The notes: generated by a model from the sequence alone, not told the origin. A DNA stretch of 64,000 nt from Shewanella nanhaiensis (GCF_019457885.1 NZ_JAHZST010000019.1:1-64000); one strand, 5' to 3'; counted from the first letter of the stretch, positions 16,484-25,852 are shown. Made by a program: numbers and translations.

Positions 16484-16969
16484 TTAATCTCGGAAGTTAT
16501 TAAACTGGAAAGGCTGATCTAAGCCTGACTCTCGAGCCAGTGTCATAACAGCTTGTAGATCATCACGCTTCTTACCTGTGACACGTACAGAATCGCCCTG
16601 AATTGAAGACTGTACTTTCAACTTGCTGTCTTTAATTATCTTCACCAGCTTCTTAGCTGTCAGAACCTCAATCCCCTCTTTAAAGCGAACCTTTAATGAG
16701 AATGTCTTGCCACTGTGTACCGATTTATCATCCACATCCATCGAAGCGGGATCGACATTACGCTTACTCAGCTGCATACGCAAAATATCAACCAGCTGCT
16801 GACACTGAAAATCATCTTCAGCAGAGAGTGTTACCACATGGTCTTTGTATTCAATGCTTGCATCTTTACCACGAAAATCGAAACGACTCTTAAGTTCACG
16901 AACCGAGTTGTCTACCGCATTTCTTAATTCAACTTCATCGACTTCTGAAACTATATCCATTGAAGGCAT
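16484..16969 (-). CDS. yajQ: YajQ family nucleotide-binding protein
   Basis: A 161-residue cytoplasmic protein beginning MPSMDIVSEVDEVELRNAVDN, with SRFDFRGKDASIEYKDHVVTLSAEDDFQ, the family's first RNP-like strand set. IQGDSVRVTGKKRDDLQAVM follows near the end. YajQ proteins bind nucleotides. Some have been reported to bind cyclic di-GMP and affect transcription, while the E. coli protein has been linked to GTP/tRNA binding. In E. coli yajQ is next to panE, and panE is 0.5 kb away here on the opposite strand. Confidence 0.93.
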   Translation of the reverse strand: MPSMDIVSEVDEVELRNAVDNSVRELKSRFDFRGKDASIEYKDHVVTLSAEDDFQCQQLVDILRMQLSKRNVDPASMDVDDKSVHSGKTFSLKVRFKEGIEVLTAKKLVKIIKDSKLKVQSSIQGDSVRVTGKKRDDLQAVMTLARESGLDQPFQFNNFRD

Positions 16970-16972
16970 TTC

Positions 16973-17107
16973 ATGGACCCTATTACTAGATTGATCGTGG
17001 CGCTAGTTTACCTCATACCAAGCGGGATCACACTAACCGCTATGGAAAAGTGGGTGACAAGGGGGCAGCATTTTCCTATTATGACCCAAATAACAAAAAG
17101 CTTCTGA
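16973..17107 (+). CDS. possible 44-residue small membrane ORF upstream of the VanZ-like gene
   Basis: An ATG at 16973, with GAAGG 7 bases upstream, opens a 44-codon frame with a hydrophobic N-terminal half (ITRLIVALVYLIPSGITLTA), ending 4 bases before the GTG start of the VanZ-like gene. The position would allow translational coupling. Against it, the first bases lie against the divergent yajQ start, where promoters should be. I have no family match. Treat it as a candidate only. Confidence 0.3.
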   Translation: MDPITRLIVALVYLIPSGITLTAMEKWVTRGQHFPIMTQITKSF

Positions 17108-17111
17108 ACCA

Positions 17112-17477
17112 GTGATATCTAAACGAAATATATTCAAATTAGCCCTGATAGCCGCCTTAATCGCGATCAGTTATCTGGTCTTCTCCCGACCTAGCTATCC
17201 TCAGCTTATTCCTCATATGGACAAGGTTGGGCACTTAGTAAGTTTCTTCTGTCTATCCTATCTGACCTACTTGGCTTTCAAACCCAGATGGGGGGTTCTT
17301 GCCATAACACTTGCTTGTTATGCTATCTTCATCGAGTTAGTTCAGTATTGGCTCCCCTACCGAAGTGCATCACTGGCTGACTTTGCTGCCGATATGCTTG
17401 GCGTTCTGCTCTTCTATTTTTGCCATTGGAGCTACCTAAGGTATTTTCAAGCATCCCATCTATCAGAGCCAGAGTAG
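17112..17477 (+). CDS. VanZ-like membrane protein
   Basis: The 121-residue product starts at GTG 17112. Four hydrophobic segments and the VanZ signature are visible: MDKVGHLVSFFCLSYLTYLAF, then ELVQYWLPYRSASLADFAADMLGVLLF. VanZ-like proteins are integral-membrane proteins, and the founding member raises teicoplanin resistance by an unknown mechanism. Most members have no known role. The gene is 14 bases before panE and probably co-transcribed with it. Confidence 0.85.
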   Translation: MISKRNIFKLALIAALIAISYLVFSRPSYPQLIPHMDKVGHLVSFFCLSYLTYLAFKPRWGVLAITLACYAIFIELVQYWLPYRSASLADFAADMLGVLLFYFCHWSYLRYFQASHLSEPE

Positions 17478-17491
17478 TTAGGGCAATAAAC

Positions 17492-18439
17492 ATGAATAAA
17501 GCAGAGCCTAAAGTGGCTATTCTAGGAGCTGGCGCCATTGGCCAGCTGCTGTATCATCAGCTATCCGCTGCCGGTATCTGTCCTTACTTTATTACTAGAA
17601 AAGAGACATTGAGTAAGCAAACACTTACTTTCACCTCCCTTGAAAACAAGGTTAGTGGCTCAGAAGCTCAACTCCTATCCAGTGATACTCAATCACACTC
17701 AGGTGATGAGCTTGCCAGCATATTAGCTGGCACAGAACTCATCATAGTGTGCGTTAAGGCTTATCAAGTCAGGAGCGCCATCGATGCTATCCTTTCACGG
17801 CTACCTAAACAGTGTCATATCCTACTGCTCCATAACGGAATGGGCCCACATCTTGAAGTAGCCAAACAGCTATCAACTCAAGGACTAAGTGTCGGCACCA
17901 CCTCTCAAGGCGCGCTCAAACTCGCCCCTTGGCATATACAGCAAACTGGTTCAGGCAGCACTCAGCTCGGTCATGTATGCGGCTCAAAACTGCCAGACAC
18001 ACTCAAAGCGTTATTGCTTAATGCCATTACACACAGCCAATGGTGCGATCCCATATTACCGCTGCTTTGGCAAAAATTGGCCATCAATGCGGTGATTAAC
18101 CCGCTTACCGCCATTGAGCAGTGTCGCAACGGCGACTTAGCAGCTCCTCGCTATCAAGCAATGCAGGCTGAAATCATCTCCGAGCTTGTTGAGGTCGCCC
18201 ATGCAGATGGAGTGGAACTCGACGAGTTAGTGCTTACCAACCGGATAAATGAGGTGATAATGCTCACTGCTAATAACTTCTCCTCCATGCATCAAGATGT
18301 GACAAACAAGCGGCAAACAGAGATAGAGGCCATCAGCGGTTATATTATTAAACGAGCAGCTATACATGGGCTTGAATCAAAAGCCAATCAGCAACTTTTC
18401 GAACAGGTAAAAACTCTCGAGTCTCGCTACCTCTATTAA
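17492..18439 (+). CDS. panE: 2-dehydropantoate 2-reductase
   Basis: From the ATG at 17492 the 315-residue enzyme begins KVAILGAGAIGQLLYHQL, the NADPH-binding GxGxxG. The catalytic lysine motif WQKLAINAVINPLTAIEQCRNG lies mid-protein, with SSMHQDVTNKRQTEIEAISG near the end. PanE reduces ketopantoate to pantoate for pantothenate and CoA synthesis in the cytoplasm. A frame upstream to 17420 overlaps the VanZ-like gene and is not used. Proximity to yajQ agrees with the E. coli arrangement. Confidence 0.92.
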   Translation: MNKAEPKVAILGAGAIGQLLYHQLSAAGICPYFITRKETLSKQTLTFTSLENKVSGSEAQLLSSDTQSHSGDELASILAGTELIIVCVKAYQVRSAIDAILSRLPKQCHILLLHNGMGPHLEVAKQLSTQGLSVGTTSQGALKLAPWHIQQTGSGSTQLGHVCGSKLPDTLKALLLNAITHSQWCDPILPLLWQKLAINAVINPLTAIEQCRNGDLAAPRYQAMQAEIISELVEVAHADGVELDELVLTNRINEVIMLTANNFSSMHQDVTNKRQTEIEAISGYIIKRAAIHGLESKANQQLFEQVKTLESRYLY

Positions 18440-18595
18440 TTCACATAGAGATAAATCTCAAACTTAAAATTCAGTATTTTTCTCAACGACTAGAAATAGC
18501 CATAATTAGCCTCGAGTAAATTAGCCCTAGACGCCATACTTCTTATCTGTCTACTATGATGGAATAATAAATAGACAGATATCATGGTAGAGTTT

Positions 18596-20080
18596 ATGAA
18601 AAGAGAGCAATGGAACTCGCGAATAGGCTTTATACTCGCCGCCGTAGGCTCGGCAATAGGACTGGGGAATATTTGGCGCTTCCCCTATATGGCCTACGAG
18701 AATGGTGGTGGTGCCTTCTTTATCCCCTATCTTTTCGCCATGCTTTCAGCCGGGATCCCATTTATGATAATGGAGTTCAGCCTGGGACATAAACTTCGCG
18801 GCGCTTCACCTAAAATTTTTTCCAAATTAGGGGAAAATTACGGACTCAGACTCGAATGGTTAGGCTGGTTTCAGGTCTTTATCGCCGCCATTATTGCTAT
18901 CTACTATGTAGCTGTTATCGGTTGGGCCATCTCCTTTTTCAGCTTCTCATTTGATCAAAGTTGGGGGGGCGACACCAACGCCTTCTTCTTCAGCGAATAC
19001 CTTAAAATTGGCGACCACTCCCCCACCAGCCTAGGCGGTTTTCAACTGCATATCGCCATCCCTATGGCCATCGCTTGGTCAATCACCTTTATGGCCATAT
19101 TTACAGGTGTCAAAGGCGGCATTGAGCGAGCTAGTAAGATAATGATGCCGCTGCTCTTTTTTATGGTGTTGATATTAATTGGACGAATAGTCTTTCTACC
19201 TGGCGCACTAGAGGGGCTTAACTACCTGTTTCAACCTGACTTTAGTAAAATCATGGATGCAAAAGTCTGGTCGGCGGCTTATGGTCAGATCTTCTTCACC
19301 CTAAGTGTTGGCTTTGCCATCATGTTGGCCTATTCGAGTTACCTTCCTGAAAAGTCAGATATTAATAACAACGCCTTTATGACGGTATTGATAAACTGTG
19401 GCTTCTCAATTCTGGCGGGGGTACTCATCTTTGCCATCTTAGGTTATATGGCGCAAGAACAAGCTAAACCTCTGACCGAAGTGGTCTCATCTGGGGTTGG
19501 TTTGGCTTTCGTGACTATCCCCGCCGCGATTAACTTACTTCCAGCCCCCTATATTTTTGGCCCCCTCTTCTTCTTTGCCTTAGTCGTTGCAGGACTAAGC
19601 TCACACATATCGATAATTGAAGCGGTCACCTCGGCCCTGATTGATAAACTCTGTATGCCACGAAAAAAAGCCGCCATCATAGTGTGTGGCAGCGGCTTTA
19701 TTATCTCCATGGCATTTGCCACCAATGGCGGATTACTGCTACTCGATCTAGTTGATTACTTTATTAATAATGTCGCCCTACTCTTTAGCTGCTTTGCAGA
19801 GCTGATAATATTGGCTTGGTTGTTTAAGATTGCCGACATTCGAGAGTACGCGAATCGAATATCTGATTTCACAATTGGCAGCTGGATGGAGCTCTGTCTG
19901 CGCTTTATCAGCCCCGCCATGTTAGCGATTATCTTAGTTAAAAACCTGATCAACACAGTCAACAACGGTTATGGCGATTACCCCATTACCGATCAGCTGA
20001 TCTTGGGCTGGGGGCTTATCGCCTTTATGTTGTTTGTCTCTCTTATCATCAACCTAGCATCCAATAAGGAGGAGCTATGA
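18596..20080 (+). CDS. sodium-dependent amino-acid transporter (NSS/SNF family)
   Basis: From the ATG at 18596 (MKREQWNSRIGFILAAVGSAIGLGNIWRFPYMAYENGGGAFFIPY) this 494-residue protein carries the classic NSS Na+-site motif in helix 1, with 12 helices in all. Another ATG lies at 18584, but the family starts M(S/K)REQW. NSS proteins of the MetP type import neutral amino acids with Na+. The directly overlapping small gene is a MetS-type subunit, which points to methionine/alanine import as in MetPS. Confidence 0.9.
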   Translation: MKREQWNSRIGFILAAVGSAIGLGNIWRFPYMAYENGGGAFFIPYLFAMLSAGIPFMIMEFSLGHKLRGASPKIFSKLGENYGLRLEWLGWFQVFIAAIIAIYYVAVIGWAISFFSFSFDQSWGGDTNAFFFSEYLKIGDHSPTSLGGFQLHIAIPMAIAWSITFMAIFTGVKGGIERASKIMMPLLFFMVLILIGRIVFLPGALEGLNYLFQPDFSKIMDAKVWSAAYGQIFFTLSVGFAIMLAYSSYLPEKSDINNNAFMTVLINCGFSILAGVLIFAILGYMAQEQAKPLTEVVSSGVGLAFVTIPAAINLLPAPYIFGPLFFFALVVAGLSSHISIIEAVTSALIDKLCMPRKKAAIIVCGSGFIISMAFATNGGLLLLDLVDYFINNVALLFSCFAELIILAWLFKIADIREYANRISDFTIGSWMELCLRFISPAMLAIILVKNLINTVNNGYGDYPITDQLILGWGLIAFMLFVSLIINLASNKEEL

Positions 20081-20178
20081 GTACTGGCGCCTTAATCATG
20101 ATGACACTAGCACTACTGATCACTTGGGGCGGTGCGGGGATATGTATCGCTATTGCGATGAAAAAATCCAAGGCTTAA
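20077..20178 (+). CDS. metS: MetS-type small subunit of the NSS transporter
   Basis: A 33-residue single-helix protein, MSTGALIMMTLALLITWGG followed by AGICIAIAMKKSKA. It overlaps the transporter stop by ATGA and is preceded by AAGGAGG, both inside the transporter gene. The size, helix and position match MetS subunits, which are required for function of MetP-type transporters. A terminator follows at once. Confidence 0.85.
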   Translation: MSTGALIMMTLALLITWGGAGICIAIAMKKSKA

Positions 20179-20184
20179 CCCAGT

Positions 20185-20209
20185 AAAAAGCCCCTTTCGG
20201 GGCTTTTTT
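20185..20209 (+). terminator. rho-independent terminator
   Basis: AAAAAGCCCC-TTTC-GGGGCTTTTT ends the metS transcript. Its T-run touches the end of the convergent sulfatase gene, and it can also act in the opposite direction. Confidence 0.92.
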
Positions 20210-21662
20210 ATTGCTCAAGCAAGCTGACTCGCTCGATATCATTATCACGATACCACTCATCCAGTAGTGCAAGTAGATGTGCCCGCCGCTTAGGCTCTAA
20301 ATGCTCAAGATTGACCTGCTCAGCGATATCATTGCTTAGATTGTATAACTCCACCCTATTTTGTTCATAAAAGTGCAGCAGTTTCCAATCACCTACACGA
20401 ATAGCGGCACTTGGTTTGTTACCGCTGCCATGATAATGCGGATGATGCCAGACTATGACTCGCTGCTTAGCAAGCTCTGGCGCTTCATCCAATAAAAAGA
20501 TATCTGAGCCATCAATCCCAGCAGGGAGCTTAGCACCTGCCACATTAGCCAATGTTGGATAGAGATCTGCCGATGTCGTCAGGGTATCGTGCTGACTCTG
20601 AATTTGCTGACCGGGTTGATGAATAAGCAGAGGAATACGCACTCCTCCCTCATAGACCCAACCTTTACCAGAGCGCAGAGGCAAATTAGCAGTCGATGTC
20701 ACCCTTTCATCCCCCTGAAGGCGTGTGGAAAAACCACCATTATCAGAGGTTAATACCACCAAAGTATTCTTATCTAGCCCCTGCTTTTCAAGTGACTCAA
20801 GTATACGGCCAACAGACTTGTCTACCGCCCAGATCATGGAGGCGTAGTTGGCATCGACTTGATTTATCTGAGTTCGACTTTGATGGCCTTTGTCGATTAA
20901 AAAAGCTTTCTCACCTGCCACAGTATTGGTTTTCTCCTTAAAGTACGCCAACTTATCAGGCCCCGCCTGCAGAGGAGTATGTACCCCATAATATGACAAG
21001 AGAGCAAAAAAAGGTTTCTCATGTTTTTGTGATAAAAAGTCTATGGTTTCATCAGTCAACCGCTTCGTCAGGTGCTCGCCTTTGTCACGATTTGGAAGAT
21101 TGGGGTTTTTATAGGGATCGTAATATCCACCAGGTGGAGAGCCACGGTGCATTCCACCAATATTGATATCAAAACCTTGATCTGTCGGTAGGTAGCCCTC
21201 TCCTCCCATATGCCACTTTCCCGCAAAAAAAGTTGCGTAGCCTCGAGATTTAAAGGCTTCGGCTAAGGTAAATTCAGTTAAGGCCAAGTGGTCTGTTTTC
21301 CACGGCTCCTTCAACTTAGGAAACTTAGCTTTATAACCAGGGAAATGGGTCGTAATTTTGAGTTTACTGGGGTGCTTTCCCGTCATTAAGGCGGCCCGAG
21401 AGGGAGAGCAGACCGGAGATGAGGAGTAAGCTTGAGTATAGAGTCGACTCTGCGATGCTAATGCATCTATGTTTGGAGACTCATAATATTGACTGCCATA
21501 GGCACCCAAATCTGTCCATCCGAGATCATCTATCAGCAGGACAAGCACGTTTTGCTCAGCGCCATTAGGTGATTTCTCTAATTGCAGTTCAGGTTGAGGA
21601 GCAGCAAACACACTGAAGCTGACAAGGCTTGCTAATAACAGGGGATTGTATTTCTTCATCAC
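20208..21662 (-). CDS. secreted sulfatase, S1 family
   Basis: A 484-residue sulfatase with a signal peptide ending near VFA-APQ. Metal-binding Asp pair D45-D46 is in LIDDLGW. The formylglycine site is C85 in CSPSRAALMTG, and GKWHMGGEGYLPTDQGFD and TSDNGGFS complete the active site. The Cys becomes formylglycine by an FGE or anSME that is not encoded in this window. It hydrolyses a sulfate ester in the periplasm, most likely on a galactan oligosaccharide given the neighbours, though regiospecificity is unknown. The gene is last in the minus-strand pair 23213-20208 (gap 66 bases, with a short GGGCT/AGCCC hairpin but no T-run). Confidence 0.9.
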   Translation of the reverse strand: MMKKYNPLLLASLVSFSVFAAPQPELQLEKSPNGAEQNVLVLLIDDLGWTDLGAYGSQYYESPNIDALASQSRLYTQAYSSSPVCSPSRAALMTGKHPSKLKITTHFPGYKAKFPKLKEPWKTDHLALTEFTLAEAFKSRGYATFFAGKWHMGGEGYLPTDQGFDINIGGMHRGSPPGGYYDPYKNPNLPNRDKGEHLTKRLTDETIDFLSQKHEKPFFALLSYYGVHTPLQAGPDKLAYFKEKTNTVAGEKAFLIDKGHQSRTQINQVDANYASMIWAVDKSVGRILESLEKQGLDKNTLVVLTSDNGGFSTRLQGDERVTSTANLPLRSGKGWVYEGGVRIPLLIHQPGQQIQSQHDTLTTSADLYPTLANVAGAKLPAGIDGSDIFLLDEAPELAKQRVIVWHHPHYHGSGNKPSAAIRVGDWKLLHFYEQNRVELYNLSNDIAEQVNLEHLEPKRRAHLLALLDEWYRDNDIERVSLLEQ

Positions 21663-21728
21663 AACAGATCCATATTATCAAATTAACATCATAGCTGGGC
21701 TCAATTAAGCCCAACTAAACACAGAAAT

Positions 21729-23213
21729 TTACTTAACTTCTAACTGTTGCCAATAACGTTTCTCCCAGCCAGCTGGCTTTGCCAGCGTATCAAACCAGGC
21801 TTTGTAATCAGCAGTCAGTTGCTTCACAACTTGAGGATGCTTATTGGCAATATCCTGGTGCTCAGCATGATCTGTGCTCACATCAAACAGCTCCGTCTTC
21901 TTGCTATCGGCCCAATACCTGAGCATCCACTCACCACTTCTTACGGCCCAAGCAGGCTCTGCGGTGGACTTATCATCTATCTTCTTCCCCTTAGCATCAC
22001 GAATAAATCCCCAGTGGTAAGAGAGCTGACTTGCCCAGAAAAGCTGACGGTTATCTTCTTCAGCCCTCTTCAGCTTAGGCAGTAAACTGTTTCCATCAAG
22101 ATCCTCTGATAAATCCACACCAGCAGCAGCCAGAGCAGTCGGCATCAGATCCATTGAGGAGATAACAGCATCATCAACACGCCCACCATTAACTAAGGCT
22201 TTAGGCCCCCAAATAACGACGGGAACCCGAGTGCCACCTTGCCATACCTGTCCCTTGTAACCGGTAAAAGGGGCATTGGCAGGTAGAGGGAAAGGCTTAC
22301 CACCCGGCGCACCATTGTCACTTAAAAACATGATGATGGTGTTATCTAGCTGACCATTACTGTCCAACTGCTTGATAATTTTGGCCACTCCTTGATCTAA
22401 CGCGTAGAGGTAGGAGTAGAAATAATCCAGATATCGGTCACCACTGTTAAAAGGTGCCTGATACTCTTTAGGAGCTGCCTTATTTAAGGGGCCATGCACG
22501 GCGTTATAAGCCATATAGAGGAAGAAAGGCTTACTCTTGTCTTGATTAATGAAATCAATAGCATTATTAGTCAACTGATCGGTCAGGTAGCCTTCAGCCT
22601 TCACAGGTTTACGATTAAGTTCGAGAATTTTGGAATCATAATAGGGGGTGCCTGAACGATCAAAACCGAAAAAGAAATCGAACCCACGATCTAGCGGGTG
22701 TTGAGCTAACTTGTAGGAAGCTTTTTTCTCTCCCTTTGTCAGGTGCCATTTACCAACAGCGCCAGTACGGTAACCCGCTTTACGGAAGTTATTTGCCAGT
22801 ACATTCTCCTCAACGGGTAAACCAGCGGCCTTAACATCTGCATTATTATATATACCAAATCGCTGTGGATAGCGGCCAGTCATCAAGGCTGCACGGCTAG
22901 GACCACACAGTGGGCTAGGAACATAAGCATTGGTAAAACGAACCCCTTCACTGGCTAATTGAGTCAAAGTTGGCGTCGCTTTTTTTGCATAAGAACGAGC
23001 AAGCTCAGGTTTATGACGCTGACTATCCCGTTTAAGGTTTTGAGGGTTATAGCTATCGGCTGTTGCCAAGTCCAGATTCATGGCCACATGACCAAATCCC
23101 ATGTCATCAGCCAACACGATGACGACATTCGGCGGTGTCTGCTGCGCTGCAATAGCTGAGCTACCAAGCATCAGACCCATCAAGCTCCAGCGTAAGGAGG
23201 TTATTAAACTCAT
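21729..23213 (-). CDS. secreted sulfatase, S1 family
   Basis: A 494-residue periplasmic sulfatase with a signal peptide to about AIAA-QQT. D36-D37 lie in VLADDMGFGHV and C103 in CGPSRAALMTGRYPQRFG, where Gly replaces the more common Ser/Ala/Thr after Cys. GKWHLTKG and FLSDNGAPGG follow. An insertion (about 47-78) between the first metal site and the Cys helix is not seen in the neighbouring sulfatases. A palindromic AT-rich site lies about 60-80 bases upstream of the start, so this is probably the first gene of a two-sulfatase operon. Substrate position is unknown. Confidence 0.9.
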   Translation of the reverse strand: MSLITSLRWSLMGLMLGSSAIAAQQTPPNVVIVLADDMGFGHVAMNLDLATADSYNPQNLKRDSQRHKPELARSYAKKATPTLTQLASEGVRFTNAYVPSPLCGPSRAALMTGRYPQRFGIYNNADVKAAGLPVEENVLANNFRKAGYRTGAVGKWHLTKGEKKASYKLAQHPLDRGFDFFFGFDRSGTPYYDSKILELNRKPVKAEGYLTDQLTNNAIDFINQDKSKPFFLYMAYNAVHGPLNKAAPKEYQAPFNSGDRYLDYFYSYLYALDQGVAKIIKQLDSNGQLDNTIIMFLSDNGAPGGKPFPLPANAPFTGYKGQVWQGGTRVPVVIWGPKALVNGGRVDDAVISSMDLMPTALAAAGVDLSEDLDGNSLLPKLKRAEEDNRQLFWASQLSYHWGFIRDAKGKKIDDKSTAEPAWAVRSGEWMLRYWADSKKTELFDVSTDHAEHQDIANKHPQVVKQLTADYKAWFDTLAKPAGWEKRYWQQLEVK

Positions 23214-23272
23214 GACTTCTCTCTTTCCTTGCTATCATTATTATTTAGGTTTGAAAATCCACCTTAGCAATT

Positions 23273-23292
23273 AAATGCTATTTATAATACAT
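23273..23292. promoter_or_regulatory. candidate island operator (site 1)
   Basis: AAATGCTATTTATAATACAT is close to the perfect palindrome at 60804-60823 (AAATACTATTTATAGTATTT) and lies in the 400-base gap shared by the sulfatase at 23213 (minus) and the cytochrome gene at 23612 (plus). AT richness makes chance matches possible. Confidence 0.4.
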
Positions 23293-23611
23293 AAAGGCTG
23301 GAGCTTTACCTTTTTTTACAAATCAGCCACATTTAGCTCTACCAGTGTAGTGTGGCACTAGACCCCTTATCACCTAAACAACTTAACCGACTAATTAATA
23401 AAAATAATAAATTAATAGCCGACTTATATTCCAGTCAAGATCTCCTTGGCGGTAGATTCCCTGTCAGGGTGATTTAAAGGCGGACAAGCAATGAAATATT
23501 TAACAAGTGTATGGTTCTTCCTCTATAAAATATATATGATAATTAGAAAATAATAACATCTTGGCAGTCGATCCTCTTCTAGATATTGGTTGCAAAAGGT
23601 TTGGAGTCATT

Positions 23612-25804
23612 GTGCTGCGTTTCTCTATTCTCATCATGCTAATCTTATCCCTTGAGCTCTCTGCTTCAGAGAAGGCACAGCCAAAAAGTAATACTAGCTG
23701 TATCAGCTGCCACCAACAGGAAGCTGGCCATTGGCAACAATCTGATCATGCTAAAGCGATGGCAATTGCAACGGAAGCCAATGTATTAGGTGACTTTTCC
23801 TCAGTCGATATCCAGCACTATGGCCAAAGAGCTCACTTTTACCACAAGAGTGGAAAATACTTTGCCGATATCAGCTATGACAAAACTGAAAAACAGCCGG
23901 GTAAAGCCAAGCAAAGCTTCGAAGTAAAATACAGCTTTGGCCACTACCCTCTGCAGCAGTATCTAGTCGAGACTGGCAAAGGAAAGCTACAGGTATTGCC
24001 ATTTGCATGGGACAGTCGACCAAAAACTGAAGGTGGGCAGAGGTGGTACCACAACTACCAAAATGAAGCTATCGCTCCCAACGACAGACTACATTGGCGA
24101 CAACCACTACAGAACTGGAATGGCATGTGCGCCGATTGTCACTCTGACGGACTCAAACGACACTTCTCTTTGAGTGAACAATCTTTCGATACCCAGTGGG
24201 ATAATATCAATGTGGGCTGTCTATCCTGTCATGGAGATATGTCGGCCCATAGCCAAGCGCAAACAATCAAAAGTAATAACCCAAGTCAGTTATCACTCAA
24301 CACTAACCCCATGCATAGGGACGATAAAGGAGTCTGGAAACGAAAGGTCGAGGAAAAGGTAGCCACTTGGCACGGAGAGCCCAGAGACAACCGCTTTATG
24401 GAAACCTGTTTCGCCTGTCACTCCCTAAGATCGCCACTAACCGACGGAATTGAAGCGCAAGAGCCGTTTCTGGATCAATTCTCCCCTAGATTTATCAATG
24501 CTCCAAGCTATTATCCTGACGGTCAAATTAAGGAGGAGGTCTATGTGTATGGCTCCTTTATGCAGAGCAAGATGCAAGCCGCTGGTGTCAACTGCCTAGA
24601 TTGCCATGATAGCCATACTATGAAGCTTAAAGCTGAAGGTAATAATCTGTGTCTGCAGTGTCATAGTCCAGCGCACTTTAATACTAAGGAGCACCTTCAC
24701 CACAAAGCGGGAACAGCCGGCAGTCTATGTGTTGATTGTCATATGCCACAAACCCGTTATATGGGCGTTGATGACAGGCGAGACCATAGCTTTAGTATTC
24801 CGCGCCCTACATTGAGCGAACAAACGGGCTCACCTAACGCCTGCAATCGTTGCCATCAAGATAAAGATCCTAACTGGGCAGCTGCACAATTAAAAGACTG
24901 GTTTGGCGGTGAAAAACAGCTAGCGTCAAACCAGCTCGCACTCATCTCCCTTAGAGCTGGGGAGGCGATCTCGCCAATCGCCCACAGAAAAATAATCGAT
25001 GATGCAAGTATTGCAGCTATCAAGCGTGCCAGTGCAATCGAGCTACTACCTATGACCCATGAGACCGTCAACGTTAACTGGTATCAGAGCCAACTCACCT
25101 CATCAGAGCCACTTATTCGCTTAGCTGCTGCGGAGCAAGGCTACCTCTTACCAGATAATATTCGAGCACAGGCGCTTTCCCCTTTATTAAACGACCCACT
25201 ACGCTCTGTTCGTATCGCAGCAGCAAGAACCTTGAGTGCAGATACAAAGCTAAAGGCAACCCAAGAGTTAACCTTTTCTAATGAAGTCAGCAGTTGGCGA
25301 GGAGAGGGAAGATTGAATCTGGCATTACAACATCTGGCACTAGGCCAATGGGAGAAAGCTGAAACCCAGCTTATCGCCAGCATTGCCACCGACCCCTATT
25401 TCGACCCAAGCTATATTAATCTGGCAGATATTTACCGAGCAAGCGGACAAACGAGCAAGGCCAGTAACACTTTTAAAGAGGGACTATTACACAACCCTAA
25501 CTCTTCAGGTCTGCATTACGGATTAGGTTTACACCTCATAAGAGCTAAAGATTATTTAGCCGCTGAAAAATACCTAGAGAACGCTGCCACACTAGCCCCT
25601 CAAAATGTGCAATATCAATATGTCTATCTGGTGGCATTAGATCATAACGGCAAAACGACTGACGCCTTGGACTACCTTAAGCGATACCTATCAAATTATT
25701 CCGCGCATCCACAACTTATCGACACAGGCATCAGCTTTGCCCGAAAACAGGGCCACCTGAGCATGCTCAACTACCTGCAACAGCTGAAAAGATCCAAAGG
25801 ATAA
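23612..25804 (+). CDS. octaheme c-type cytochrome with TPR/HEAT-like C-terminal half
   Basis: The best start is GTG 23612 (GGAG 5 bases upstream), giving 730 residues with a signal peptide LRFSILIMLILSLELSASE. An upstream TTG at 23561 has no site. The N-terminal 400 residues hold eight CxxCH haem motifs: CISCH, CADCH, CLSCH, CFACH, CLDCH, CLQCH, CVDCH and CNRCH. A HEAT-like region (SIAAIKRASAIELLP...LIRLAAAEQGYLL...LRSVRIAAARTLSA) and then TPR units (about 590-725) follow. It should be periplasmic and carry electrons, but the partner and substrate are unknown. It is transcribed divergently from two sulfatases inside a polysaccharide island, an unusual setting. Confidence 0.88.
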   Translation: MLRFSILIMLILSLELSASEKAQPKSNTSCISCHQQEAGHWQQSDHAKAMAIATEANVLGDFSSVDIQHYGQRAHFYHKSGKYFADISYDKTEKQPGKAKQSFEVKYSFGHYPLQQYLVETGKGKLQVLPFAWDSRPKTEGGQRWYHNYQNEAIAPNDRLHWRQPLQNWNGMCADCHSDGLKRHFSLSEQSFDTQWDNINVGCLSCHGDMSAHSQAQTIKSNNPSQLSLNTNPMHRDDKGVWKRKVEEKVATWHGEPRDNRFMETCFACHSLRSPLTDGIEAQEPFLDQFSPRFINAPSYYPDGQIKEEVYVYGSFMQSKMQAAGVNCLDCHDSHTMKLKAEGNNLCLQCHSPAHFNTKEHLHHKAGTAGSLCVDCHMPQTRYMGVDDRRDHSFSIPRPTLSEQTGSPNACNRCHQDKDPNWAAAQLKDWFGGEKQLASNQLALISLRAGEAISPIAHRKIIDDASIAAIKRASAIELLPMTHETVNVNWYQSQLTSSEPLIRLAAAEQGYLLPDNIRAQALSPLLNDPLRSVRIAAARTLSADTKLKATQELTFSNEVSSWRGEGRLNLALQHLALGQWEKAETQLIASIATDPYFDPSYINLADIYRASGQTSKASNTFKEGLLHNPNSSGLHYGLGLHLIRAKDYLAAEKYLENAATLAPQNVQYQYVYLVALDHNGKTTDALDYLKRYLSNYSAHPQLIDTGISFARKQGHLSMLNYLQQLKRSKG

Positions 25805-25824
25805 AGTAATTAACTATGAGAAAG

Positions 25825-25852
25825 AAAACCAGAAGTCATGACTTCTGGTTTT
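25825..25852 (+). terminator. rho-independent terminator
   Basis: The stem AAAACCAGAAGTC / GACTTCTGGTTTT is followed by T residues, 20 bases after the cytochrome stop. Confidence 0.92.

Noticed and set aside
21683..21716. Terminator between the two sulfatases at 20208 and 21729
   Set aside because: GGGCT/AGCCC can form a short hairpin but no T-run follows on the minus strand, so the two genes are more likely co-transcribed.
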